Assembly (NCBI GenBank): GCA_963556495.2 | Contig: OY747723.1 | Span: 11,192,501 to 11,256,500 of the forward strand | Length of the DNA: 64,000 bases | Source of the DNA: Valencia hispanica | Taxonomy: Eukaryota > Chordata > Actinopteri > Cyprinodontiformes > Valenciidae | Direction: 5' to 3' | Part shown: piece after piece, positions 12,496-60,392 of the stretch | Layout of the letters: each line of letters begins with the position of its first letter | How positions within the stretch are numbered: the stretch's first letter is position 1 | The notes under the pieces: model-generated | Database searches by the model: none | What the model was told of the DNA's origin: nothing | The model's input: the letters and a program-made list of their open reading frames with translations, nothing else | Position numbers and translations under genes: made by a program

Positions 12496-12786
12496 CAAGA
12501 TGAAGTAAACAAACTGTTGTCACGACACTGCAATGGTAGGCAGACCCGCCAGAAAAAGTCTGCACCCCCTGCTGTCCTGGTGGGGAATGGCTTCGCGACC
12601 AAGAAGAAGTGTAAAAGGAAAACGTCTCCGTCAGAGTGTATGGGTGCAAACTGGCTGACGGAGAAGTATAAACTAGGCTTTTGTCTCGCCAGTGGCACTG
12701 TTCCAGAAAGAGATGAGGTTAAACACAGAGTCACTGACTCAGTAGAACTTTCTATGGGAAATAAAATAAAACGAAGGTTAGACATG
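12496..12786 (+). other. unrecognised coding-like segment with a consensus donor
   Basis: An open frame reads DEVNKLLSRHCNG, a basic stretch (TKKKCKRKTSPSE), WLTEKYKLGFCLASGTVPER and ends IKRRLDM followed by ATG|GTAAGT, a perfect donor at 12787. The composition is protein-like: Lys/Arg rich with a possible nuclear-localisation cluster. It abuts the L2 fragment at its 5' side, which may have replaced its acceptor. No family recognised; could be a stranded exon or a pseudogene piece. Confidence 0.3.
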
Positions 12787-13092
12787 GTAAGTGGCTGCAC
12801 CAACTCCATACAAATATATCAACCGATCTACCTACCTTAAAAAATACTTTCTGGCATTTTTATATCTTTATATATTAGTATCAAACTCTTTGTGGCTTAA
12901 TTCCATTCAGATGTTCCAAAAGTGAACATCTATTGTTAACATCCAAATGAGATGGGATTTTCCTCTTGCTCTGTCATAATATTCAATCATAAGTCAGTTT
13001 TACAGAGGCAAATTTTTTTTGTTTTTTGTTTATAAGGTATTTTTCCTGGCTACAAATTAAATGACCTCCCAGTGATAAAGATCTGTTGTTCA

Positions 13093-13533
13093 TAGGAATG
13101 TAAGAAAATATCGATACACCGATGGAGTATATCGCAATATTTTATGTCACAATGTTGTATTAATATTCAAAAGCAATGTATCAATTTTTATTTTTTTTTT
13201 TGAATTTGAATGGAATCATTAATGATAACTATTTTTTGTAGTAAAATTTAAAGTATGACTGGTAGCTACTAGCTTGTGGCTGTTTTCAACTTCTTCGTTC
13301 CAGTGGATCAATTAGATCTAGTAATAAACAGGATATGTTAAGTATGAAACAGATTGTAGTGTTTAGAGTGCTGCGACAGTTTTTCTATGGTTAAATTGAG
13401 TTTTAAAAATCACAATATCAAGTCTTACTCATAGTATCGCGATATATCGTACCCCCCCCCCCCCCCAACCCCCCCTCCCCCCCGTATCGTGATACATATC
13501 ATATTGACAGATTTTTACCAATACACATCCCTA
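13093..13533. repeat. hAT-like MITE copy 1 (AGGGATGT ends)
   Basis: Starts TAGGAATGTAAGAAAATATC and ends ACCAATACACATCCCTA. About 440 bp, AT-rich, with ATATCG/CGATAT motifs. It contains an internal C-rich tract at 13452-13483. Same family as 19377-19781 and 47659-48067. No target duplication seen. Confidence 0.7.
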
Positions 13534-14741
13534 CTTTATGTGAGGTTAGATGTACCTCAGACCACGCTCTGATTACGTCCCACCATAGAACTGAAACTAT
13601 ACAGAAATTAATTTTGGCTCTAACTAGATGAACCGTGTTGTCAATGACTTCTGTCAGACACACTGAAAGCTCTGCTATAAGCCACTCTTCCACAACCAAC
13701 AGAAGAACCTTTATTTTTTCCTCTTTGAGTCCTTGTCAGTTTTACTGTCTGACTTTGAGAGGTTAATAGATGTTGCATCAGATTCCCTCCCACCAGTGAA
13801 GTAAGAAAGTGCTTACACCTAACAAAGAGGAAATAAAGACTGAAATCAGTCCCAAAACGCAGGTTGCTTTAAAGGTTTACATTTTGATTAGAGATACTTC
13901 TGTTTGGAATATTATCTCATTCTTTGCTCAGAGTCAGTAAAAGCAACTGTAAAAATCAGAGAAATGTATAATGGCAAGGCAACGGGGACTCTGAGAGATG
14001 CTTGGTACGTCACTGTGTGTGTTTTTGTGTTTGAGATTCAGGCCGATGCTCATTTTCATGTGAAAAGACCACAGCTGCTCTGTCCCAATAAAGAAATTAT
14101 TCATGCCTCTTTTTAATGCCCATCCCTAAGGCTGGACGCGTTCTGATGGGGGAGCATCTCTGATTTTGGTCCAGTCTTTTAGGATGATGACCAAGCCAAA
14201 GCTTGTTTTGCAGTGTTTTTCTACAGTTTTAGAGCTGTGCTGGAAACTAGCCTCAAAACAATGAAGTTGAAAAATTCTAAAGGGGTTTTTTGCTGGCTAA
14301 TTTAAGTGTCTGGATCATTGCAGTAATCCAGCCACGATGGTTTTGATGAGTCATTGTTTCACACTGTAAGTGGTATTTTGACCATTACATAAAGGAACAA
14401 CAACGAATGTTAGGGCTTTTTTAAGTTTGCGAAATACAAAGCAGTATAGTAATGAAAAATACTGTCTTCAAATCAGTTTTCTTATAAAAAGACTTAGTTG
14501 TTAGTTAATTGTTTCAAACATTATTATGTCTCAATTTTATTTGTTGATGAATATGTCCAATTTTGTCATAGTTCTTATAATTCTAATTAGTTTTGATCTA
14601 ATCTGTCTCATCCAACTCTGGAGGAGCTGCAGAGAGCCACAATTAAGGTCGGAGAATCTGTTGATAACACAACCATTATTCATGATCCATTCCAGAAATC
14701 TGGCCTAGGAGATGCAAAAGAAAGCCATTTTTGAAGAAAAA

Positions 14742-14744
<3 letters not shown>

Positions 14745-14811
<67 letters not shown>
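14745..14811. repeat. (TA)n microsatellite
   Basis: About 33 uninterrupted TA dinucleotides directly before a hAT-like repeat start (TTAGGGCTGTCAAAATTAAC). Confidence 0.95.
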
Positions 14812-14813
<2 letters not shown>

Positions 14814-14816
<3 letters not shown>

Positions 14817-15388
14817 GGGCTGTCAAAATTAACGTGTTAACGGAGGTCGATTAGCTTGTAGAATTAACACGATTAGCTAATTTTTAAAATGTAACTAACG
14901 CATGCACAGGATGACCGCCCTGTTTATCCTATAATTCAGCCCACGCTGCGTTCAGTGCTCCTCATGTAAACAGCATGGCAGATCCAAATTGCATCCATGG
15001 TTCCACGTGAACATCTCTTCTCTGTCGCAGGCCAGATAGAGGGATTATCTGTCTATGTCACTCCCTCCTCTACAGCGCGTGTAGTCTGCAGAAAGAGACT
15101 GGATCAGGTGTTGTAGCTGTCAGCTCCCGGATAGCAAGATGCATTGGGTTCAGTGTCCATGTCTAAGATGATGCCCTGATGTTCTCATAGGAATCTTTTT
15201 TGGGGGTTGATTCAGTTAACTGAACTCTACATATGCGGCGTGAACTTGAAAATGTCAGCTTTTCTGCACCAAGTGCTCAGTGGTGTGAATTGCAATCTGC
15301 CGAAATGACCAATGGCCTTCATATTTTCCCGTCATCGTTTAAAAGAAAAATAGAAATACGGAAAATATTCGATTAACGCGACCTCTGA
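14814..15388. mobile_element. hAT-like fragments, including a copy of the GGTCGCATTAA family
   Basis: A start block TAGGGCTGTCAAAATTAACG joins an element whose right end is ATTAACGCGACCTCTG. Its interior shares GATGCATTGGG..TGTCCA and TTCTCATAGGAATC with segments at 37240-37310 and, in reverse, 40930-41010. No intact transposase. Confidence 0.45.
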
Positions 15389-15429
15389 TATAAGAAGTCC
15401 CTTTAACAATGCATAGTGATTGTATCATC

Positions 15430-15710
15430 TGTCACGGTGTGACTTTTGTCCCTGTCTTTGTCTATCTCTGTGTCCTGATTTCCCCCAGCTGTTTTGAGTT
15501 TCCCCAATTACGTCCCTGTGTATATAGGTTCCCCTGTGCCCTCATGTCTCCGCTGGTTCGTCGTCTGAGTTCGTCAGATGTCGTCAAACCCAGGTCCCGT
15601 CCATGTCTTGTGTTGTCCCGAGTTTTGATTTTGGAACTTTATTAAAGATGAGCAGAAGGAGCTCAAGCCGACACTCTGCATTTGGGTCCTCCTTTCACCA
15701 AAACATGACA
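15430..15710 (+). mobile_element. solo LTR of a Gypsy-like retrotransposon
   Basis: A 281-bp unit starting TGTCACGGTG and ending AAACATGACA (TG..CA ends). It has a TATA-like TGTATATAGG near 15521 and a poly(A)-like ATTAAA near 15643. The flanking pentamers TCATC and TCATT match at 4 of 5 positions. No gag/pol lies beside it, so it is a recombined solo LTR. Confidence 0.65.
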
Positions 15711-16597
15711 TCATTATGTTGTAGGAATTCCTTTTTTCTTTCATTTAAACTTAAATAAATACATACAAGTTTGTGTTGTAATGTGACAGAAAAAAGTATA
15801 GGGTAGGGAGGTCCATGAAGATTCATTCTTAAACTAGAACCCATCAGTTGAACAGAATTTTCAAAAATATTCTTTTTCACTCATAATCACTCACTTCCTA
15901 CATAAACTCTTCCTACAGAGATGTCTGCCTGTGTCAAAGGAACATTTTGTCCACAACCAGATGACTATTTGACCTGGTTAAACCAGACCTCTTTATCTTT
16001 GTGTTTTAGTCGAGTGAAACATGTGTCAACTTGACCATTTCCTCTTATTAAATAACATCATTTGTACTGTTGCAGATTTGTTTCACTGAGCTTTATTTCA
16101 CTTTCTCATGTGTTCCATGGCTGTGGTGTGCAGGCCTCAAGGAAAGACCCAAATTTGGCCATTTTAAAGTGTTCTTGGTTCTCTGAGTGAGAGGACGGGC
16201 TGCTTGAAGAGAGGAAGCCTTGAAACGTGAGTTTCACCATGTATGGTCAACTGCACTGTCTGTCCATGAATCTGGCTTTTGTGCCTGAGGTTTAAACCAA
16301 AGACAGAAGCTGTAAACACACACACAGACTGTTGCTCTTTATACAAATCAATGCAATGACAAGTCGGACACTTCTCTCTGCTTGGATTCTTAAACAAATT
16401 ACCATAGTGCTACGGAAACTATGAGATTTCTTCTGTTTCTGCTTTTTGTTCTTTCTCCTAAATATTTCAAATCCTCACACTAATTTTTACATCAGACAAA
16501 GATAATCTCAGTCAGATTTAATTTATTAAGGGAAAAGCCATCCAAATCAACCTGACCTGAGGTGAATTAATAACCCTGAGAACACCATGGAAACCTA

Positions 16598-18293
16598 ACA
16601 CAGTTTATCACCATATTCTCTTAGAAAGTCTTGAACATGTTGCAGCGATCAAAGGAACCGCACTAGGCTGGTTTAAATCATATTTGACATAGATCTTCTT
16701 CACACTCAAGGGTTACCTGTGGAGTTCTGCAGGGTTCTATGCTTGGACCAATTCTTTTCACTATATGCTTCCAATTGGTAGAATCATTAGACAGCATGGG
16801 ATAAATTTCCACAGCTATGCCAATCATACACAACTATATCTATCCATAAATCCTGCTGAATCCAGTCAGTTAGGTAGATTACAGGCATGTTTGGAAGACA
16901 TAAAAACATGGATGACTCTAAACTTTTTGCTCTTAAATTTTGACAAGACAGACCTGCCAGCTTTGGACCATAAGCTCTAAAAAAAGAACCTGTTTAGTCA
17001 ATCACTTCATCTGGATGGCATTAAATTGGCCTCCAGTTATAATGTAAAGAACCTTGGCATTGTTTTTGACCAAGACATGACATTTAAATCCCATATTAAA
17101 CAGGTTTCTAGGATTTCCTTCTTTCACCTCCGGGATATTGCTAAAATTAGAAACATCCTGTCCAGGAGTGATGCTGAGAAACTAGTCCATGTATTTGTTA
17201 CCTCAAGGCTGGACTAATGTAATGCTTTACTATCAGAAGTCCACAAAATGTAATTAAAAGCCTTCAGTTGATCCAAAATACTGCAGCAATAGTTCTGATG
17301 AATATTAAAAAGAGAGATCACATTTAATAGAATTTAAGATCCTCCTTCTTACATATAAAGCCCTTAATAATCAAGCTCCATCATACATCAGAGATCTGAT
17401 TGTTCCAGATGTTCCTAACAGAACACTTCGCTCTCAGACTGCAGGTTTACTTGTACTTCCTAGGATTTCTAAATGTAGAATGGGAGGCAGATCTTTTAGT
17501 TATCAGGCTCCTCTCCTGTGGAATCAACTCCCAGTTTTAGTCCATGAGGCAGACACTCTGTTTACTTTTAAGGCCAGGCTTAAAACTTTCCTTTTTGATA
17601 AAGCTTATAGTTAGAGTGGCTTAGGTCATCCTGAGCTATCTCTGTAGTTATGCTTCTATAGGCTTAGACTGCTGGAGGACAGACTGACCACTTTTCTTCA
17701 CTCTGCTACTTTCTTTTCTACTACTCTCCAGTTATTTCGTCTGTTAACTCTGTTTTCTCTTAATGTTTTTCTCTCAACCTGTTCTGGTATCCTGCTTAGC
17801 TACAATGCCGTTTGGACAGGGGGCGTCGACTTGGATGTTGGTCTTGGCGGCTGAACATCCCCCATCTCCTGTTATCAGCTTTTCACTTTCTTTAATATAG
17901 AAAGTGCTCTTATATCAGATCTTCTGTTCTTTCTGTGTCTCTGCTCTGTCTTCTCAAACCCCCAGACGGTCGTGGCAGATGGCCGCTCCTACTGAGCCTG
18001 GTTCTGTTGGAGGTTTTTTCCTGTTAAAGGGGAATTTTTCCTCTCCACTGTTGCTACATGCTTGCGTAGTATGAGGGATTGCTGTGGTTGGAAGTCTGCA
18101 TCAACAGGACGCAACCTCAAGTTAATGACTCGATTCAATATGCTGGGATTCCTTACATTGGAAACTAACTCAAACTTTAAACCAACTGGAATGTTTGTAT
18201 GATTGTATTGGAATGACTTTTCTTGTAAAATGCCTTGAGATTACGTCTGTTGTGAATTGGCGCTATATAAATTAACTAAATTGGATTGAATTG
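16598..18293 (+). mobile_element. L2-like LINE, 5'-truncated and decayed, sense
   Basis: Homologous to the L2 copy at the window end from the RT segment ATATTCTCTTAGAAAG onward to the tail GGCGCTATATAA. The frame is broken several times (open parts 16765-16980, 17026-17217), there is a deletion near 17322, and the YADD box is mutated to YANH (16816-16827), so the catalytic Asp pair is lost. Confidence 0.88.
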
Positions 18294-19376
18294 ATATCAG
18301 AAGAAAGAGTCCCCTGAAGGCGATTTGATGGTTCATCTAGGCATCTGAAAATTTCAGTCCAGTCTGAAGATGAGCTTTTTGGACCATTGGCTTATTTTTT
18401 GTCAACACCTTTTGTCTTTACTCTGGACATGCTTGTGTTCATGACAGGCTTGAGGCTTGGTGGGGATTTCCTTAGTATCCTGACCAACTTCCTCATCTCT
18501 GAGGGTGGCAGATTGCAACTTCTGCCAGATTATTGCGAAGTACTGACATACTTGAACAACCTGTACTTAGTTTCTAACAGGAAGCAAAAATAAAGTAGTG
18601 TTTAGTGAATTATGAAAAAATAGTGTAAAAGTTGACCTGAGTCTGTGTTACATCATCACTGCCGTAGCTTCTACCAGGTCCTAACAGGGCAAAATCCACG
18701 TCATGTATTCCAGATTTGTACGTGTCAGGAGCTCTGGTGAGCCTTCACCGAGGTTTATACAAACTGTGTGAGTGTGTGCCCCAGTTTGTGACTCACAGAC
18801 GTACACACTCTTGGATCCCATGCTGGCTAAATTTGGAGCTGCCTTATATGGCTGGTTTTCCTCATTCCCTATAGCAACACTGTAAAGTTCCAACAAGACT
18901 ACATTTCAAACTGGTTAATGACAACTCTTGACTAGTAAATGTTTCTATGCTTCATCCTTGTTTTGTAGCACTTAGTATTTTCTTCATATCATCCCAGAAA
19001 GAACGCTGTAGAGATGTTTGAATGCATATAGATGCCGAAGAGAACAAGCAATGGACTTTAGTTGGTATTTATTAAAAAACTTACAATAGGATGGTGTGAT
19101 AAAGAAAATGGGAGACGTTTTTGCTATTGGAAATGGAAAAAGTGACTTCAGTTGGCCGGGAGGCTGGAAAATCCCTCCAAGATTTTAAAACAAACAGATC
19201 GAGAGGATAATCTATTTTTTTTCTTTCTTTAAAGAAAAACCATGCTTAAAGAGAGGAATTTCACTGAGCCCCTTTTTAAAAACAATAAATCCTATTTAAT
19301 AAATAGCACACAACCATATTAATATCCTGTACTTTCCCTGCATTGGCCGTATTATTGTCTTTATTACAGTCTATAT

Positions 19377-19781
19377 TAGGGATGTAAGAAAATATACGCC
19401 AATGTATCGCAATATTTTACGTAATGATATTCTATTGATATTCAAAAGCATTGAATCGAGTTTAATTGTATTTCTTTAGAATTCAAATGGAACCATTAAT
19501 GAATCATAATTTATGTAGTGAAATTAAAAGTATGACTGGTAGTTGGTGGCTGTTTTCACCTTTTTAGTTCCAGTGGATCAACTAGATCTAGTAATAAAAC
19601 TGGATGGGTCAAGAATGAAACAGGTTGGAGTGTTTAGAATGCTATGACAGCTTTTCTACAGTTAAATTCACTTTTAAAAATCACAATATCTAGTCTTACT
19701 AATAGTATCACAGTATACCGTATTGTCCCCCCTGCATTGATACTAATCTTATCACCAAATTCTTGCCAATACACATCCCTA
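19377..19781. repeat. hAT-like MITE copy 2
   Basis: Ends TAGGGATGTAAGAAAATA and GCCAATACACATCCCTA, flanked by near-identical octamers GTCTATAT (19369-19376) and GTCCATAT (19782-19789), one mismatch. The 8-bp duplication supports hAT mobilisation. Confidence 0.78.
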
Positions 19782-19854
19782 GTCCATATTAATAAATATA
19801 AACCAATTTTACTGAGTACGGGACCTGTGAAACCTTTCAACTTTTGCAGCTTTA

Positions 19855-19990
19855 GATGGCAGTGGCAGGATCATGCTACGTGAATGCTTTTCTTCTGAAT
19901 AGAAATGCACACCCCACTTTTCAGATTTTTATTTGTAAAAAAAAAAAAAAAAAAAACTATTCTTCATAGCACGAATTATTTTCTTGTGTT
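19855..19990 (+). mobile_element. fragment of the Tc1-like family at 4690-6045
   Basis: Contains GGCAGGATCATGCTA (cf. the transposase GGS-IMLW region) joined directly to CACACCCCACTTTTCAG, which occurs in reverse at about 4863-4888 in the full element. Looks like an internally deleted remnant. Followed by an A-run. Confidence 0.45.
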
Positions 19991-20029
19991 TTCTTTTATT
20001 CTATTTTTATCCTATTTTTGTTGTTGTGA

Positions 20030-20115
20030 TTTTTGTTGTGTCTGTACAGCACTTTGGTCAACTGTGTTGTGTTAAGGTGCTATATAAATATAGGTGGATT
20101 GAATTGGATTGGATT
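20030..20115 (+). repeat. LINE 3' tail fragment
   Basis: CAGCACTTTGGTCAACTGTG, GGTGCTATATAAATA and a repeated ATTGGATTG tail are typical of teleost CR1/L2-like LINE 3' ends. About 80 bp only. Confidence 0.55.
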
Positions 20116-22300
20116 GTATGCAAATTTAGCATTCAAAATGTCATTGAGAACTGAACTAATAGCCTTAATGCAATCACACATTAAATTCCTGTAGAATAAT
20201 GCCCTGTTGCTTTTGCCGTAGCTTAGTGTTAAAAACATGTAGCGCTTGACTCATTTACTTGATATTAGTGCAACTCTACTGGGCCAAAAACCAGTGCAGC
20301 CATAACTGTGCCTGCCTTCTTGAAGGGGCGGTACAAAAGGAGTATTTTGAAGAAGGCAACAAACGTATAAGAACATACAAGGAATGCCAAGATGACCAAC
20401 AAGGAGTACATGAAGACTAATAAAGTGGACTTTGAACAGAAAACAGGTAGTATAACAGAAGGCACAGATAAATAATGCTAAAGAGGAGTGTTTTGATGCA
20501 GGGGAGGTGAATTATGGAACTAGAGTCTAATTACCAAAACACACTGCGACTAGGTAGGGACATGATTTGAAGTAACTGATGAAAAATATACTTAGGAAAC
20601 AGCAGAATAAGACCTGACACACTATGAAAATGAAAATTGAAGAATGAACAGAATATGAATAATATGCTCCATTTTCATGTCAGGCATCTTAAACCCTTTT
20701 TTCAGCTTCCTCTAAATCAAGTCCACATTCTCTAAAACTGTTGATCATTTTATAAACGGTAGCAATAGATTTTCAGGTCATCACGGTTTATATGCTGGAA
20801 CATGTAAATCAGCTTAAACTCTCATGCAAACTCAAGTCAAATGCAGATGGAAATCAGTTTGACTTGCCTCTGTCAAGCTGCTCCAGATGTTTGACACATG
20901 TGGGGTGTTCATAAAGTGGGATGCTTTCAGTGCTGGACCCCATACGCCAGGAAATAGGCCAGACCCACGGCAAAACAAGAGCCCCCCGTGTGTCTGTATG
21001 AAACAGTACGTGATATGGATGTCACGTTTTAACACTTAGTCATGGAGATAATAGAGCTGAACTTATTTGTATTCATTCTAAGAGCATTTTAAGATTGTTG
21101 ATGTATTATATTTCATTTTTAATGTTGACTTAAACCAGAATCATTCATGTTTGGACTGTAAATGGAACTGAATGTGTCTTCTGAAGCAGAGATTACCGTC
21201 TGAGCGAGTAGTTAAACTAGACCACAGAATCTCTCCATTGGAAACGCCTACTATCCCCCGTGTTCACAGCTTTCATCCAAATAGGCTAATTGCTCTTTAT
21301 TAAACTGGGACAGAAGCAGCAGACACAGTCAGAGCAAGAGATCCACATTCCTAAAAGGGAGTTCAGAACTGACTAACTTACCCCAAAGGTAAAGATGATG
21401 ACAAGGATGTAAACATGAAAGATGTCAAACGAGTGGAATAGAGCATATAGTGCAGGATGGACATAAAAAGCATTGTGCAATACAAATGTATTGTTTTTAT
21501 AGAGAATAAACAGACTGGGGGTCCAGCATTCCTGCTCACCGTGAAAATTCTTGAATGTAAGTTTTTTTTCAGTTCTGAAGAAATAGAAATAGAAAATAAA
21601 AGTATTAAAGTAAATTTTTTTGCACTATCCTATTGACTGGATATGGCATCCATCCATCCTGGATGTAGGTTTAGGGAGCAGATTCTGGTTCTTGGTCTCT
21701 GGTAATTTTTCAGGTGTATTTAATAAAGTCTTTCATTTTTGGTGAGTAAATACAGAAAGTGTGGAATCTGTTTTGTTGAACCCAGTGAAGGCCAGATCAT
21801 TTAGAGGTTAAAACGTCAGGCTCTATATAGGGTGTACTCCCAAATATGTTATACAATAACATAGCATTTATTTTCCCAAATTCAAAAAAGTCAGCTTGTT
21901 TTATACTCCACAGCGGCAGAGTGACGAACATCAGCCATCACCGCAGGGCGAAAGGCAATGCTAATTCAAATTCAAATGCAGTTTAGAGTTTTAACCTGAA
22001 GAGTGCGCCACACTAACGATTTTAGGCAGAAAATTTATATTTTTACTAAGATGCGCTAAAATACCAAAATAATTACCAGACATGTAGACAGCACTATTAG
22101 ACACTCATTCATACATATTATCAGCAAAAAAAAGTTGATTTGGGGGTGAGTTGCTCTTTAATAGCGAAAAAAGTTTACAACAAAAGTCTGCGGTTATATT
22201 ATTGTGAATCAGTATCATTTGACTATTGTAGAAATTCCCTTTTTTAGTCTATCAGTTAACAGTAAAAATGCATTTTCTTTTTCTCTCTCTTTCTCCTTAG
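20116..22300. other. no gene or clear repeat recognised (probable inpp4a 5' intron)
   Basis: AT-rich unique-looking sequence. The final 40 bp is the pyrimidine tract of the first coding exon's acceptor. Confidence 0.5.
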
Positions 22301-22435
22301 AGGTGGGCAAGGGTTGAGTGACTCGACTGTGGATCTTTGCTGGACCTCATCACATGGGAGTGCGCGTCCACAGGGTGTGTGAGGGTGTGTGTGAGGGGCT
22401 CCCACCGTCCCATCTCGCGCTGTTGCTGGACCGAC

Positions 22436-57377
<34,942 letters not shown>

Positions 57378-58251
57378 TTATATCACCCTGAAGGTGCCTG
57401 TCAGGAACAGCATCACCAGACTTCTTTGTACGAGAAAGATTGGACTGAGTACAGTTATGATGCATTTCAGACAATATCTTCTGTGATGTATTAGAGGTTT
57501 TAAATTAAACATTTCCGGTGGTAATTTCTGTGATTTATCATACACTGTAGTACCACACTGAAAAAATAGAGGCAAATCCGATTACAAAGACTGTTTTCAG
57601 GTACATATACAGTATGTTGCTTATGTTATGTTATTCATAACAAACTGAACAGTGTTTTACCTCACTGCCTCAACCGTTTCAGCACTGATAATCAATATAT
57701 AACTACCATCCAAAGTTTTTAGTGTACCAGAGAAAAATAAAAATACCTGAAGGTTAGATGAGTGAATTGTGTAACATCAAACTTCTGGATAAAATGCATA
57801 GAAGCAAACTTAGTGCATTTATCATGTAGCATAAGAAGCAGCGCCTTCAAAATGTAGTCTGAAGTGCCCATGAGCAAGGTATATATTCTATGATAACTCT
57901 TGTTTTGTTAGTTGGATGGACCAGAACAGTTAAAGTATTGTACTTCAGTTTTGAAGAATTATTCAACTTCGTCTTCAACATTTGCAGAGTTTTACCAATA
58001 AACTTTTAAAAACTCATAGTAAGGTGGTTTAAATCAGAACACAGACTAGTTTAGAGTGTTTTATTATCTACCCAAAACACTGTGCTTCTACCAACATTTG
58101 TGGCTCTATGTCTATCTGCCAGCTGCCATGTGTGCAAAATTATGTTTTAAAAACTTCTTTTTTTTTACTTTGTTGACATATACACATTTCTTTTTTCTGT
58201 GAAAACAGGACATATTTGAACAATTTTATGTTGCTGTGTTGCTATAATAAA
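57378..58251 (+). other. probable inpp4a 3'UTR with candidate poly(A) signals
   Basis: The region is AT-rich and free of recognisable repeats. AATAAA occurs at 57736-57741, 57997-58002 and 58246-58251, any of which could end the soluble-tail transcript. The true site is not decidable from sequence alone. Confidence 0.5.
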
Positions 58252-58297
58252 ATACTTTTTTATTTAGTTGTTTTGAAAGTGAATCTTTATTTTTCAG

Positions 58298-58373
58298 GTT
58301 GACCACATTAGCAGTAAAATATAATAGATTCTGTGCAATGATTCAAAGACTGCTGGGATATGACCTGGTATTG
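58298..58373 (+). other. exon-like segment, unrecognised
   Basis: 76 nt between TTTTCAG and GTAAGC with one open frame (LTTLAVKYNRFCAMIQRLLG). Could be an extra 3' exon or chance; no homology recognised. Confidence 0.15.
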
Positions 58374-58732
58374 GTAAGCATTTTTTTATAGACTACAGGT
58401 GCTTGATTCTTGTGCCCTAAAACAAAAATGTAAAGATAAGTAAATAAAATAAACACAAGTACCTATTATAAATGAATAAATAAAATAAATGATTTTTTGG
58501 GGGAATTTAGTGGTATTTTTTGGTAATTTTACAAATATTTTTCATTCTTTTTTTGTCTATGCAACAATGCGTCACTGATCAACCCCTTTGTCCATACAAA
58601 TGCAACTTAGAAGCCAAATTTACCCAGTTTGACAAGCATCTTTTTGTCAAAGGTTCTCCTAATGTTCTCTTAAATGTTTGCTCATCCTGACCTTTCTACT
58701 GTGGATAAAACAGGACTGTTTCATTATTCTGG

Positions 58733-60392
58733 GGCTGGTGTGCGATGTTGAAGGGTTCCGACTGGAAATTGTTGGACTCGCCTTGACACACGACTCTGAC
58801 CAGTCTCCTCGAGAGGGGTTGGATTTTTTATCCACTCTGGAATTGCCCCCACTGAGAGGCGCCGAGCAGGGGTGCCCCCCATCTCGGCACCTATATGTTG
58901 GGGTTTATCCCGGTGAACGAGAAGCTAGCCTCCCTCCGCCTACGGGTGGGGGTGTGGGTGTTGTTTGTGCTTATGCGCCAAATGGCAGATCAGATTACCC
59001 ACCCTTTTTGGAGTCCTTGGAGGGCTGGAGAGTGCTTCTCCCAGGGACTCCGTTGTTCTGCTGGGGGACTGGAGGAATGGCCCCTCCAATCTGAATCCGA
59101 GCGGTGTTTTGTTACTAGACTTGTGTGCTCGTCATGGGTTGTCCATAATGAACACCATGTTCAAACATAAGGATGTCCATATGTGTACTTGGCAACAGGA
59201 CACCCTAGGCTGCAGCTCGATTATCGACTTTGTTGTCGTTTCACCTGATCTGCGGCCGCATGTTTGGGACACTCGGGTGAAGAAAGAGCTGTCCACTGAT
59301 CACTACCTGGTTGTGAGTCGGCTCCAATGGCAGGGGAGGGTGCCGGACAGACCTGGCAGTACCAAATGTGTTGTGGAGTCTGCTGGCAACGTCTGATGGG
59401 TCCCCTGTCAAAAGGAGCTTCAACTCTCACCTCCGGCAGAACTTTGAACATGTCCCAAGGGAGGTGGGGGATATTGAGTCCGAGTCGGCCATGTTCCCTG
59501 CCTCCATTGTTGAGGTGGCTGACCAGAGCTGTAGTCGCAAGGCAGTTGGTGCCTGTCGCGGCGGCAACCCTCGAACCCGTTGGTGGACACCGGTGATTAG
59601 GGATGCTGTCGAGCTGAAGAAGGAGTCCTATCGGGTCTTTTTGGCCTGTGGGACCCCGGAAGCAGCTGATAGGGTTAGGGTTAGGGAGGAGGGTTGCTGA
59701 GGCAAAAACTCAGGCGTGGGAAGAGTTTGGCGAGAACGACTTCCGTACGGCTTCGAGGCGATTCTGCCCCACCATCCGGCGTCTCAGGAGGGGGAAGCAG
59801 TGCACCACCAACACTGTTTACAGTGAGGGTGGTGTGCTGCTGACCTCGACTCAGGACGTCCTGAGTCGGTGGACGGAATACTTCAAAAACCTTCTCAATC
59901 CTACCAGCACGCCTTCCAATCTGGAAGCAGAGTCTGAGGACTTTCGGTTGGGCTCTCCAATCTCTGGTGCAGAGGTCACTGAGGTTGTTAAAAAGCTCCT
60001 CTGTGGCGGGGCACCAAGGGTGGATGAGATTTTCCCAGATTTCCTTAGAGCTGTGGATGTTGTGGGACTGTTGGTTAACGCGGCTCTGCAATATTGCGTG
60101 GACATAGGGGGCAGTTCCCTTGGATTGGCAGACTGGGGTGGTGGTCCCCCTATTTAAAAAGGGGACCACAGAGTGTGTTCCAACTACAGGGGGATCACAC
60201 TTCTGAGCCTCCCTGGTAAGGTCTATTCTGGGCAGGGGTTCTGGAGAGGAGGGTCTGACGGATAGTAGAATCTCAGATCCAGGAGAAACAATGCAGTTTT
60301 GTCCTGGCCGTGGAACACTGGAGCAGCTCTACACCCTCAGCAGGGTCCTGGAGGGTGTGTGGGAGTTCGCCCAACCGGTCTACATGTGTTTT
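58733..60392 (+). mobile_element. decayed RTE-type LINE, interrupted at 60392
   Basis: Same family as the element at 42112-45482 but + strand, 5' truncated (starting at LVCDVEGFRLEIVGL) and full of frameshifts and small deletions. Recognisable blocks: [41 protein letters not shown] and [20 protein letters not shown]. It breaks off after VYMCF inside the RT palm region, where L2 sequence begins. Confidence 0.9.

Noticed and set aside
13452..13483. C-rich tract as a possible regulatory G-quadruplex
   Set aside because: It is a slippage tract within one MITE copy, absent from the sibling copies, so no regulatory claim is justified.
59670..59690. GGGTTAGGGTTAGGG resembling telomere repeat
   Set aside because: Only about two and a half units within a decayed LINE coding region; it arose from local duplication, not a telomere.
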